Shown here: one piece after another, positions 10,271 through 19,562 of the stretch
Position numbering within the stretch: the first letter of the stretch is position 1
How the letters are laid out: the number at the start of each line of letters is the position of its first letter
Assembly (NCBI GenBank): GCA_017654935.2
Contig: CM065713.1
Span: forward strand, 22,897,979 to 22,961,978
Source: Phymorhynchus buccinoides
Lineage: Eukaryota > Mollusca > Gastropoda > Neogastropoda > Raphitomidae
DNA length: 64,000 bases
Direction of reading: 5' to 3'
Translations under genes and position numbers: made by a program
The notes under the pieces: model-generated
Told to the model about the DNA's origin: nothing
The model's input: the letters and a program-made list of their open reading frames with translations, nothing else
Databases searched by the model: none

Positions 10271-11632
10271 GAAAAAGAGGGGTTCCGATGGTGGACACAT
10301 TCCAGTTGGCAGTGGTGGTGGTAGGAAACAAGGGTCAGGGGATAGGGGAGGGGGGGGAGGGAACTGGTGTGTTAATAGTGTGCAGCCTGCAACCCTGACG
10401 CGCCACGCACTTCAGTAGTGAAGGCTGCAAGAGAATCTTGCCACAGTTCGTTCCACTCCCTCAGGAAAGAGTTGGATCTATATTTTGTGTGGCACTGAAT
10501 GCTCTGGAACTGCAGGTGGTGACCACGCCTTTGCCGAGATGGAAGCGACACCAGCTTTGCTTTCAGATTTGGGCAGTGTACAGCATCTGTGCTGATCGTG
10601 TACAGCTTACCTGGTCCTCTGCCGCCTGCTCTTGAGTGATTCCCACTATAACACTAAGTTGCTGGTTGTGTCCCCTTCTCTGTCGGCTTATTACTGGATG
10701 GATTCTGCTGTTGCTGACTTGGACAAGGTCGTGCTGGATTTTGTACAGCATTGTCAGCCTTCCTGCGTTGTTCCAGCTTGGGCCAACCCAAACAGATATA
10801 TATGTCACTCACGCTTGAGGTGTTGTGGTAGCGGTTGAGCACAAAGCGAGACGCCCTTCTCTGAACTGCTTCGATCTTATCCACAAGCCTCTTCGTGTAA
10901 AGGTCCCAAACGGAACATGCATACTCGAGCAGGGGCCTGACCAATGCCAGGTACGCTCGTCCTCTCAGTTCCGTCAAGCTGACCTTTAAGTTGTGATGCA
11001 GGAACCTGAGCATTCTGTTCGCCTTTGCTATTATTTTTTTAACATGGGTGTCCCAACTGATGTCCTTTTGGATGTTGATTCCCAGGTACTTGACAGGGGA
11101 CACAGGCAGGACAGTGCACTTCCCTGGGTGAAACTTCATGCCCCAGCGTTCCTCCCATTCTGCCAGATGTAGGTCTTGTTGCGGTTGTTCTTGGTTCTGC
11201 TGGGAGGCTGCTATCCTGTGCATTGCTGTGTCGTCAGCGAACAGTCTTGTGTTTGAGGACATTGTTTCAGGTAAGTCGTTGATGTTCATCGAGAAAAGAC
11301 ATGGTCCAAGGACTGAACCCTGAGGCACGCCTGACTTGACTGGTACAAATTCGGACTGTGCTCCCTCAACCACTACTGCCTGGCGTCTGTCTGAAAGGAA
11401 GTTTCTCACCCAGCAATTTACGTCCCTTCTGATGTCGTATGGGTGCAACTTGTGGAGAAGGAGGCTGTGGTTGACCCGATCAAATGCCTTAGCAAAATCC
11501 ATGACCAGGATGTCTGTCTGCTTGTTCTCCTCCAAGTTGTCCACCATGCAGTTCGCTCACCAGCTCCAGGAGCTGCGTCTCACATGATCGGTGCCTTCTT
11601 CTTCTTCTGCGTTCCCAGGCCATATTGCCATA
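10271..11632 (-). mobile_element. LINE-2 non-LTR retrotransposon, right-arm copy, 5'-truncated
   Basis: Mirror of 5936-7280. The open segment 10654-11547 (-) carries the same reverse-transcriptase motifs (FAKAFDRVNHSLLL, GVPQGSVLGP, LFADDTAMHR). Here the sense codon CAA replaces the left-arm TAA, and an extra 12 bp near 10612-10625 lengthens the downstream frame. The 5' end is defined by the junction with the SINE tail at about 11632. Confidence 0.88.
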
Positions 11633-11872
11633 ATGTATTATTATTATTATTAGGTTATTATTAGGTACTTTATAGTCACAGAGGCGTCTCTGTGAAATTC
11701 GGGTTGCTCCCACCTGGAGAGCGCGTTGCAGCCAGAGGCGCGCCACCCAATTTTTAAAAAAAAGTTTTGCATGCGATTTTTTGTCGAGGGGGGGGGGGGT
11801 GGTAAATTTTTACCAAATGACAACTTTTTCGTTGCCACTGGGTTTAACGTGTGCTAAGTGCATGGGCACACG

Positions 11873-11903
<31 letters not shown>

Positions 11904-12022
11904 TCCACGTTCAGACCGTTAAGGCCTAGTGCAGAAGTGAGAGGAAAAAAATCCCCTGTACCCAGGTTCGAACTCGGGTTTACTTGAAGCGAACGCGATA
12001 CCACTGTGCCACTCTACACCAT
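11633..12022 (-). mobile_element. tRNA-derived SINE (family 3), right-arm copy
   Basis: Minus orientation, with the same A-box/B-box head and the same body as 5536-5935. The internal homopolymer here is only about 12 G (11790-11801) and the following A run is absent, so the two mirror copies differ in length. Confidence 0.85.
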
Positions 12023-12045
12023 ATATGATATAGTGGCACAGTGGT
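12003..12045. repeat. Head-to-head SINE junction (short palindrome)
   Basis: The family-3 SINE head (-) and the 5b head (+) face each other, giving CCACTGTGCCACT, a spacer of about 12 bp, and AGTGGCACAGTGG. This is an imperfect palindrome of two Pol III A-box-like sequences. Also present in the left arm at 5519-5560. Confidence 0.7.
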
Positions 12046-12350
12046 ATAATGGGTAAGGTATGTACATGTGTCCGGTTTTCAGTTTTCACTGGTCTCCCCA
12101 CTGCGTACAGCCGACACATTCCAATTTCGGAGGAGCTCAAGGGAGAAAAATTATTTGGAAGATTTTTTTTTTCGAGAAAAAAAAAGGCTGGAGAATGGGC
12201 AAAATAGTCAGAAAGACAGTAGATGATAGAAAGCAAAGGAAAAAGGCAGAGTCAAAGAGGGTGGCAGATTGAAGGAAGTTACAAGCACAACTTCCAGAAG
12301 GTGGGGGAACTATTTTTACGAAAGCCCCCCAGCATCCCCAGAGGGACGGT
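12025..12350 (+). mobile_element. SINE-like element 5b, right-arm copy
   Basis: Mirror of 5196-5535, with the head block TGTGTCCGGTTTTCAGTTTT at 12067 and the tail ending in the CTTCCAGAAGGTGGGGGAAC block at 12291. Inserted at the 5' edge of LINE-1. Confidence 0.7.
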
Positions 12351-12718
12351 GCCTTCTAAAACCGTGCTGCGATTTGACGAGTATTTTAGACAACAGTTTT
12401 CATTAGACATGATTTACCTTGATTTTAAAAAAGCTTTTGATTCTGTTCCTCGTGAAAGGTTACTTTTAAAATTAAATACATATGGAACCTGTAACAGTCT
12501 ATTAGACTGAATTATGGCATTTCTAACTGGAAGAAAACAAAAAGTACGTGTGAGATCAACATACTCTACAAAAATGTAATTAGTGGTAGTCCTCAGGGCA
12601 GTATCCTCGGGCCAGTTTTATCTGTTATCTTCATAAATGATTTACCAAATTATATTCAAAGTACATGTAAAATATTTTGCTGATGACACTAAGGGATCTA
12701 TGAGACATCAGAACATTG

Positions 12719-12899
12719 TACAGGGGAGCCTCCCTTATAAGACCTCCCATTGTAAGACTCCCTCCCGCATAAGACCTACTTCTCTGAGACATTGCCCTTC
12801 TTTGTAAGTATTAAAATTACCTCCCTTTATAAGACCCCTCCCTTATAATACCTCATTTTGGATGATTTTTGAAGGTCTTATAAGGGAGGTTCCACTGTA
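12719..12899 (+). mobile_element. TA-flanked MITE (CAGTGGAACC termini)
   Basis: Mirror of 4626-4806. It splits LINE-1 just after the catalytic ADD motif. Ends TACAGGGGAGCC and GGTTCCACTGTA. Confidence 0.8.
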
Positions 12900-13106
12900 T
12901 TAACCAAAATGTCAGAAATGTTTTACAGAAATGGTCAGATGAATGGAATTTATATTTTAATGTGTCTAAGTGTAAAGTAATGCATATAGGAAAAAACAAT
13001 CCCGAGCATGAATACAGTATGAAGCTTGATAAAGATGTGCAAAATATAACACCATGTGCAGAAGAGAAAGACCTATGGAGTTATTTTTGATAATTTGCTA
13101 TTTTGA

Positions 13107-13265
13107 TACAGTGGAATCTCCGTTATAAAACCTTAAAAAATCATCCAAAATGAGGTCTTATAAGGGAGGTGATTTTAATACATACAAAGAGAAGTAGGTC
13201 TTATGTGGGAGGGAGTCTTATAATGGGAGGTCTTATAAGTTATATATAAGGGAGGTTCCACTGTA
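13107..13265 (+). mobile_element. TA-flanked MITE (CAGTGGAACC termini)
   Basis: Mirror of 4273-4420, with about 11 extra bases (a TATATAAG duplication near 13240) that the left arm lacks. Confidence 0.8.
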
Positions 13266-13329
13266 CCGCATTCAAAAGGCTATCAACAAAGCGAAGCTAA
13301 TGTTAATCAAAAGAACATTCACTTATCTA

Positions 13330-13655
13330 TAAAATTTTTAACATACTGACTTTACTAACAAAAGATTGTTTCAGCCCTCGAACTATTCGAAAACTAGAAA
13401 CTGAATTAAAAATACTAATACAATACAGCAGAACTAACAGAGTTGCCAAGTATTGGAATAACCTCTCTGCACAAATCAAGCTTGCACCAAACCTTAACCA
13501 GTTTAAAAACCTCCTGGACTAAATTGACAGAATTGAGATACCAACATGACTGATTGAGTCATCAAAAACCGTCAGCTGTGCCCAATACTACAAAAACTAA
13601 ATTGAAAGGGCACTTCAGAGGCCGCGAGGCCTAGTTGCCCTCATTACCCTGACCT
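13330..13655 (+). mobile_element. LINE-3 insertion present only in the right arm
   Basis: About 326 bp lying between ...CTTATCT and AAACAAGG, which are contiguous in the left arm near 4190. It reads NRVAKYWNNLSAQIKLAPNL and NQFKNLLD then stop, the C-terminus of the LINE-3 family. A 3' UTR follows, ending in GAGGCCGCGAGGCCTAGTTG and CCTGACCTGACC. A short ATCT may be the target duplication. A 5'-truncated retroposition event after the arms separated. Confidence 0.8.
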
Positions 13656-13736
13656 GACCATCTAAACAAGGAAACGGTTTTATTGTTGTACATGTGTATG
13701 GTCCGTCCACATCTGGAAAACAGCAATACAATATGG

Positions 13737-13998
13737 TCAAAGATATTCTAAAAGGGTAAGATGGACTACTTAAAAGCTCGGCGAGCCGGGCTGATAGAGT
13801 TATCGTTAGTGCGGACGTGTACACTATTCACAGTGGAGGCTATCCAAAAACTCGGACTGGAACTTGAACGGAGAATTCAACTGGCCTATCGATGTGTAAA
13901 ATGTGTCACGTTTCAAAGGGACATAACCAGTGTTTCTGTCCTCACTACTCATATAGGGAAAAGAGACCGGATGTTTATCTTCCCCTGTACAGTCTTTG
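13737..13998 (+). mobile_element. CAAAGA foldback element, right-arm copy
   Basis: Lies between two copies of ATATGG (13731-13736 and 13999-14004). It begins TCAAAGATATTC and ends ACAGTCTTTG, giving a short terminal inverted repeat. It interrupts LINE-1 between NTIW and the YLKRQSVAIERVQ text. No coding capacity; superfamily not recognised. Confidence 0.75.
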
Positions 13999-14094
13999 AT
14001 ATGGTACCCTTACCTGAAGCGACAGTCAGTGGCTATTGAAAGAGTGCAGAGGAGGGCAACAAAAACTGTTAAATGTTGTAAAGATCTAAACTAT

Positions 14095-14269
14095 ATAATT
14101 GAACTAAAAACATCAAAACGCTACACTCACACAAGCACATGAAGGTGAAATAAACACTAAACACGGCGAATAAAACCAAATTTTCGTCTTTAAAAAGACT
14201 TTGACGAGGTGACAACACACTAAACTTAACAATGACGGCAGTGAATGGATGACGCATACTGATGACGCA
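14095..14269 (+). mobile_element. Short retroposon-like insert with 16 bp target duplication
   Basis: 175 bp flanked by the perfect 16 bp direct repeat TAAAGATCTAAACTAT (14079-14094 and 14270-14285). The repeat belongs to LINE-1 coding sequence (KDLNY). The insert ends in a GATGACGCA tandem, which suggests a short repeat tail as in SINEs copied by LINE machinery. Confidence 0.7.
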
Positions 14270-14695
14270 TAAAGATCTAAACTATCAAGAGAAGTTAAAA
14301 TTGTTATATTTACATTCATTGAAAGGAAGACGTGTAAGACTAAGACTAGTAAGAGGAGATCTCATTCAGGTATATAAAATCTATAATAATTTAGATGATA
14401 TAAGTTTTGAGTCTCTATTTTCAGTGTCTACATACAGTAAAACTAGAAAGCAAGAAGGTAAGGTACAGATTCAACATTATAATAGTATTAATAAACGAAA
14501 ACATTGTTTTAGTAACCGTGTTGCTAACCTCTGGAACTCACTGCCACCTAACTTTAAAAGAGCACAATCTACTAACCAGTTAAAAAAACTCCTGGACAGT
14601 ATTGAAGTTTGTAGTCAAATATTTTTTTATTTTGACGATTGATTTGAAATCATATTTTTACCGCATGCAATAAGCAAAGCTATATAAATGAATTA

Positions 14696-14845
14696 AGATG
14701 GAGTGTGGCTGCCCACATGGCGGGGTAATCAAAAACGGTCACACACGTAATGTTCTCATCCGTAGCTGATGCACTTGTACCATAGTGTTCAAGTGCTTCC
14801 GCTGTTGGGGATGATCCCTGGAGTCTTTTAGCCAGGGTAAGCCAA
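14696..14845 (+). repeat. Dispersed repeat IR-1, right-arm copy
   Basis: Mirror of 3019-3168. Several substitutions relative to the left copy (for example in the GTTGTTGTT run at about 14848 and the AGCGGAAG block), a higher density than in the adjacent gene. Confidence 0.7.
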
Positions 14846-14895
14846 CAACAACAACAACTGTTTCAGTGATATGGTATTCGCCATCTGTGTTTCAG

Positions 14896-15019
14896 GACAA
14901 GGGTTCATCAATGACAGTCATGACCCCTGACCTTCAGCCAGCGATGGCGTCAATCTGAGCACACAGCAGAAGAGCAGGGTCTGTTTGCTGTGAGCCATCA
15001 CACTGCTTTTCTTGTAAAA
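14896..15019 (+). promoter_or_regulatory. Conserved 5' leader of copy B with putative splice acceptor and uORF
   Basis: Sequence similarity among A, B, C and D begins close to a CTGTGTTTCAG/GACAAGG junction (B at 14895/14896; D at 62337/62336; A at about 2968). This resembles a 3' splice site, so the coding exon may be joined to an unseen upstream non-coding exon. In B (and A) the leader contains a 15-codon upstream ORF, 14911-14958, with three in-frame ATGs; D lacks its ATG. No TATA box is claimed. Confidence 0.45.
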
Positions 15020-18000
15020 ATGGCTTCTCCAGAGACAGAGACTGTTGCTACGGGATGGTCCTGTGCGCAGCTTGACCAGTTCATGGCCTGTGTCCAGCGG
15101 TCAGAGTGGGACAGGGCAGCAGACCTTGTGGGTCACCTGGACAGCTGCTGGACCTGGCTGAAGCAGGTGATGGACAAAGCCGTAGCTGACCAGCGGTGGG
15201 ACTGGGCCGTCCGTCTCTTCAAGAAAGGCCAGGAAGTGCAGCAGACCAGTGGACTGGTCAGGGAGCTGGTGAACTGCAATCAGTGGCATGGTGTGGTGCA
15301 GCTGATGGAGCCCCAGCTCAGCGGTGAAGAGCTGGACAGCGTTGTTCACTGGGCAGTGCAGCAGGGTCAGTGGCCCTGGGTCACACAGATGGTGGACAGG
15401 GCAGGGGGCAGTGGACGCTGGTCAGAGTGGCTGTGTCAGCAGGCTGTGGACAATGGACAGTGGGACCTGGTGCTGTGGCTGATAGAGAGGGGGGTCCCTG
15501 GTCAGCTGAGGAACAGCCTGCTGCAGTGTGCCCTGGGTCATCAGCACGTCCAGTGCACGGCCACACTGATGGACCTGGGGGTCAGCAAACACTGCAGGGA
15601 GGAGGGACTGCGACAGCAGATAGCCGCCGGTCATGGGGACTTTGTTCTGGAGGTGGTGAGGAAGGTCAGAGACCCCGACCTGACCGACTTTGTTCTGAGA
15701 GAGTGCACGAATCAGAGCCAGTGGCCGCTGGTGTCAGGACTGTTGAATGAAGGGCTGAGTGTGGCCCAGATGGAGAATGTGTGCAACCAGGCTGTGGCGG
15801 ATCAACAGTGGAGTATTGTTCTTCAACTGCTGCGTGATGGAGTCAGTCCCAGTGAGTTTACAGTCAACGAGGTGTTCGAGAACAAGAAGGCCCGGGATCT
15901 GCTGGATCTGTTCCCTGCAGGCAGTGTTCCTGAAGGTCTGAAAGGTCTGATGTTGATGGCCTCCATCAGACATGGCTTGGGAGATCTTGCTTTGCAAATT
16001 CTACAGAGAGAGTCAGTCAGTGACTCAGAGCTGATGGAAGCCATCAAGTACGCTGTTCACGTCCGTGATGAACCGCTTTTCCTCAAACTGATCACAGAGT
16101 ATCCAAGGGCCCGCCGTGTCTTCAAGCAAAAGTTTATTCACCAACACTGGAAGGAGAGTCTGCAGCCTTCAGATCATGATGATGCAGAGGTCAGGTTCAT
16201 CTTTAATGCCCTGTTTTTTGAAGGAGAAAAGGACTTGGCATTGTTTGTTGCAACTTCTGTCAAAATCTCTTTCCCCCCTATTGATAATTTTTGTTGGAAT
16301 GAGTGGAATCGGTTTGATTCAAAGCCCAAAAAGTTCAGCTATGCCTTGACAAAACTGCATGAGTTTGATCTCAAGAACTACTACTTTTTTGTGGAAGAAA
16401 AGTACAAGGACCCTGAAATATCAAAATCAAAGCGTTCCTTCTTGTTTCGTCATACTATCCAGATGGAAGCAGCCAAGTTGACCATTTACCTTTGTGAATA
16501 TGGTGCGTCAAGGAAAGATCTGAAATTTGCCTATTGGTCATTGATCCAAGGTGAGATGAATCAAGATCTCTTTTACAAGATCCTCTTTAAACTTGGCAAG
16601 GAGGAGCGCAATTGGTTGAGACGACATGCAGTGAAGTGTTCCATGAAGGAATACTTCAAACGAAGGACAGACTCCAGTTTGCAAATCTTCAGTTCACAGT
16701 TCCTCTCATGCTGTGACAAAGAACTAGGGTATGAAATCTTCGGAAAGGCCATTACAAAATCTGTGAAACTCAACTGTGCTGACTGCTTTGTCATGTTGTG
16801 CACCTTAGGTCTTGGAGGTCCAAATTACGAAGAGGAATTTCATGTGCAGCATGAAGAGCGTGCATTTGCATATAATTTGGCATTTGATGGAAAACGATCT
16901 CACTTCATCGCGGGACTTTGCAAGGAAGTAAGTGCCAAATATGATTGCCTTTATGAAGATGAAATTCTGCAACTGTCGGAAATGATCATAGAAAGAGAAG
17001 CTTGGTGTCTGCTGGGTGTTGTCAGCGCTGGTACGAAAGACTTGATATTTGGTGACAAAGTCTTTGAGTTGATGGAGCGCTTTGTGCTCAAAATGTTGTC
17101 GGATCAAAGAGCATGGCCTGACATTGCAGCAACTCTGGAACAGTGGATCAGTTGGTGCGATGTGGGCGAAGAACGCTTGAAGAGAATGCTGTGCAGCATG
17201 GAGAAAAAGATTGCTGCGGGCCAGTGGCCAGTCACCGTGTCCAGTGTGACCCAGTGGTGTATGGACAATGGCCATGCCAGACTGGCCTTCTTCCTGGCTC
17301 TGGTCACCAAGGAGATGGAAATGCTGAGAACTGTGGTTACTACGTTCTCCTCTATGAAATTCTGTGACAGCATGCTGTGGAGAGCTGTGGATGTGTCTGC
17401 TGGAGAAAGAAACTTCTTCACAACTGCGGCACTGATGAAGCTGTGGCCTGCTAGCAGCAGATACTATGTGGAAACTTTCTGGAAGCGATGCCATCATCTT
17501 TTGTATTATCGGTGTTCTCTGGCCAGAGCCTGTGAACTTGAAGGTTTAGTGCACTGGGCTCTTGTACTGATGACTAGCTCGGGGTACATTTTGGAGAAAC
17601 ACCACCTCTGCCAAAATCATCATGTGCTGGACTTCCTGCTGAAATGGGCCGTGGAAAGCATGGAATGGACCATTGCCAGAGAATTGGCACCAAGGTGCAT
17701 GGATTCCAACATTCTAGAAGTTGCCTTGTCAAGGGCTTTCACTTATAGCCAGGACATCTTGGCTGAACTTGTGATCGGCAGAGTGGATGCCACTGTCTGC
17801 TATGACGAAGACTATGCACACAACTGGTTCTACAGAGCTGTGAAAGCAGATAGGCATGTCAGGGTTCATATGGTCCGCTTGTGCATCTGCGCAGGCCTCT
17901 GTACCATGGAGAGAGATGATGACAGAGACCACTACAACTGTGCGTTGTCTGAAGCCCTGCGTGCAGCTGACATGAGGATCGTCAAACTGTTGCTGGCTTG

Positions 18001-18295
18001 TGGAGCATTTTCTCACAAACGACTACGTACGGTGGAAGAAGATGGAATGCCTCAGTACCTGGGAATTTTTAGAAATGAGACATTGATTGACAAACAGCGG
18101 ACATGCCTGAGGTGGATTAAGGAAGCTGCCTCCACCCCTTGCCGCCTGAAGCACCTGGCTCGGCTAGAAGTGTCTCGCAGCATCGGCTGTCAGCCAGGTC
18201 GCTCTGACAGGATCCGCAGTCTGCCTGCTCCTCAACCTCTCAAGGACCTGGTGAACTTCAAGGACGTTGTCAGCATGAATCTGCGGCTGTGCTAA
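15020..18295 (+). CDS. Copy B: intact QW-repeat/ankyrin-like protein with C-terminal SOCS box (1,091 aa)
   Basis: Single uninterrupted exon. I start at ATG 15020 (AAAATGG context); the 30 bases upstream are open but begin with GTG. Residues about 20-375 form roughly twelve ~30-residue helical repeats of the pattern A-V-x-x-G-Q-W-x-x-V-x-x-L-I-E-R-G-V (for example QAVDNGQWDLVLWLIERGVP), which resembles ankyrin repeats with Trp at the signature site. Residues about 376-940 are alpha-helical in character with no recognised domain, except a late QW unit (AAGQWPVTVSSVTQW). Residues 947-1010 hold two ankyrin-like units (VHMVRLCICAGL, MRIVKLLLACGAFS). Residues about 1038-1082 read as a SOCS box: RLKHLARLEV matches the BC-box spacing L-x3-C-x3-V with Ala for Cys, and IRSLPAPQPLKDL matches the LPxP Cul5 box. 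Inferred role: substrate receptor of a Cullin-5 ubiquitin ligase, ASB-like. ATTAAA at 18330 is a possible polyadenylation signal. Confidence 0.88.
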   Translation: MASPETETVATGWSCAQLDQFMACVQRSEWDRAADLVGHLDSCWTWLKQVMDKAVADQRWDWAVRLFKKGQEVQQTSGLVRELVNCNQWHGVVQLMEPQLSGEELDSVVHWAVQQGQWPWVTQMVDRAGGSGRWSEWLCQQAVDNGQWDLVLWLIERGVPGQLRNSLLQCALGHQHVQCTATLMDLGVSKHCREEGLRQQIAAGHGDFVLEVVRKVRDPDLTDFVLRECTNQSQWPLVSGLLNEGLSVAQMENVCNQAVADQQWSIVLQLLRDGVSPSEFTVNEVFENKKARDLLDLFPAGSVPEGLKGLMLMASIRHGLGDLALQILQRESVSDSELMEAIKYAVHVRDEPLFLKLITEYPRARRVFKQKFIHQHWKESLQPSDHDDAEVRFIFNALFFEGEKDLALFVATSVKISFPPIDNFCWNEWNRFDSKPKKFSYALTKLHEFDLKNYYFFVEEKYKDPEISKSKRSFLFRHTIQMEAAKLTIYLCEYGASRKDLKFAYWSLIQGEMNQDLFYKILFKLGKEERNWLRRHAVKCSMKEYFKRRTDSSLQIFSSQFLSCCDKELGYEIFGKAITKSVKLNCADCFVMLCTLGLGGPNYEEEFHVQHEERAFAYNLAFDGKRSHFIAGLCKEVSAKYDCLYEDEILQLSEMIIEREAWCLLGVVSAGTKDLIFGDKVFELMERFVLKMLSDQRAWPDIAATLEQWISWCDVGEERLKRMLCSMEKKIAAGQWPVTVSSVTQWCMDNGHARLAFFLALVTKEMEMLRTVVTTFSSMKFCDSMLWRAVDVSAGERNFFTTAALMKLWPASSRYYVETFWKRCHHLLYYRCSLARACELEGLVHWALVLMTSSGYILEKHHLCQNHHVLDFLLKWAVESMEWTIARELAPRCMDSNILEVALSRAFTYSQDILAELVIGRVDATVCYDEDYAHNWFYRAVKADRHVRVHMVRLCICAGLCTMERDDDRDHYNCALSEALRAADMRIVKLLLACGAFSHKRLRTVEEDGMPQYLGIFRNETLIDKQRTCLRWIKEAASTPCRLKHLARLEVSRSIGCQPGRSDRIRSLPAPQPLKDLVNFKDVVSMNLRLC

Positions 18296-18850
18296 TACTA
18301 TTATAAAACAGAAGAAACGGAAGACTCTGATTAAAGATGATTGGTGGTGCTAAACAGAGAAAGCAGATTGATGTGCCAAATATATCAGGCATCAGAACTG
18401 TCAGAGGATCAGCTAATTTCAGAGGATTGAGAATTTCTGACAGAGAATTGGCCTCTTCTGTCAGAGGTTTTGACTTTTTATTGAGTGTGATCTTTTCTGT
18501 TAAAATCATTTTAAAGTGATTCCTCACTGCATAAAGCCTTTTTGGTGATGTTAGGAATTGATTTCAGTGTTGTCCCTCTACAGTCTGGGGCCTTGATGGC
18601 CCTTTTACCGCGGTTTTCAGAGGATTGGACTTCAGACTGTTCTGATGCCTGTATATATAATTGCTAAAGTAAAGTGTTGTCTCCATGAATCCAGTTTGTG
18701 TCGAAGAACAGTAAACAAGAGACGGCGGATTGGATTGGATTGTGGCTGGTCATAATCACAGGTGAAATATCTTAGATCTGTTTTTGAAAATTTCTGTCTA
18801 TGGATCTTAGTGTAGGAAAAACAAAGCAAAGGAAGCAGACGTTCTCCTAG
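18296..18850. other. 3' flank of copy B
   Basis: No gene or classified repeat seen. Contains the ATTAAA at 18330-18335 and an (T/C)AGAGGATTG(A/G) motif repeated near 18422 and 18618. Confidence 0.5.
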
Positions 18851-19334
18851 CAGGGTTCGTAGGGGCCTTACCAGTCCTTATAAGTCTTGACCAATTGAAA
18901 TCTCCAAGTAAGACCTTACAAGTGCTTACATTCACTTCAAGGTCCTTACAAGTCCTGACAGCTGCCCAAAACTGCCCTGAGCAGCAAGACCATACTCAAA
19001 ATAGATCGCAGAAGCAGCACTTTTACACTTGAGAAACATCGCTCGTCCACCTTCCCGTTTCAACTGACCGCTTAGCAGACGAACGATGCACCGCGAGTTG
19101 TCAAGAGAAATTGGACTGAAATCTCGTTCTTTATCCTGGTGTCGTTTTTGCGAGAAAACGTGTGTACGCATATATCTGTGTCAGCCATAGTTTTTGTATC
19201 TGCTTAGACATTGTTCACAATGCTGGGAAAGTGTTCCTTTCAAGATCGTTGGCTAAAAGATGGACATTATCCTTAGGCCTACAGGTCCTTACAAGGTCCT
19301 TACTTGGGGATAGCTGAAAGCCCTGGGAACCCTG
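18851..19334. mobile_element. Non-autonomous hAT-like element
   Basis: Begins CAGGGTTCGTAGGGGCCTTA and ends GGGAACCCTG. The two ends are inverted copies (CAGGGTTC/GAACCCTG) and continue as an imperfect inverted repeat through CCAAGTAAG. CCTAG occurs just outside both ends, shorter than the 8 bp expected for hAT, so the superfamily is tentative. No coding capacity. Confidence 0.6.
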
Positions 19335-19447
19335 CCTAGTGATTAATGTAGATATTGTATAGTTCATACTGTTGCTACCTTAGAGGCTCACCTACTTATC
19401 TGAAAAACGGTGGATTTGGGAAATGCTCACTTGGAGTTTTTAAACAA

Positions 19448-19562
19448 CAGAGGGGGTCTCAGAGTGGGGGCAAGCTACGGGCGATTTTGGGGCGGCTTGA
19501 ATACACAGAGGAAACTTCAGGCTGGGCGGTTTGGGCCGGAATAAATGCAAGAGGGTTAAACA
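19448..19562 (+). repeat. Dispersed repeat, about 115 bp
   Basis: Near-copy of 51692-51807 sharing GGGGTCTCAGAGTGGGGGCA and ending GCAAGAGGGTTAAA. No class recognised; the GGGTTAA end could be a transposon terminus. Confidence 0.6.

Larger units (their letters stand above)
12352..14640 (+). mobile_element. LINE-1 non-LTR retrotransposon, right-arm copy, nested and broken
   Basis: Coding text appears in pieces: MIYLDFKKAFDSVPRERLLL (12411-12470), the frameshifted SGSPQGSILGP equivalent (about 12585), FADDTK (about 12680), SDEWNLYFNVSKCKVMHIGK (about 12940), MVRPHLENSNTIW (13699-13737), VAIERVQRRATKTV (about 14028), then KDLNYQEKLKLLYL to WNSLPPNFKRAQSTNQLKKL (14268-14600). This is the order fingers, palm, thumb, C-terminus of a CR1/L2/Jockey-like ORF2. 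It is interrupted by two MITEs, a LINE-3 insertion, a foldback element and a short retroposon, so it is the oldest layer of this stretch. Confidence 0.83.

Noticed and set aside
14990..15019. Ten extra N-terminal residues for copy B (and twelve for D at 62208-62243)
   Set aside because: Those extensions begin with GTG and TTG; the first ATG in good context aligns between copies.
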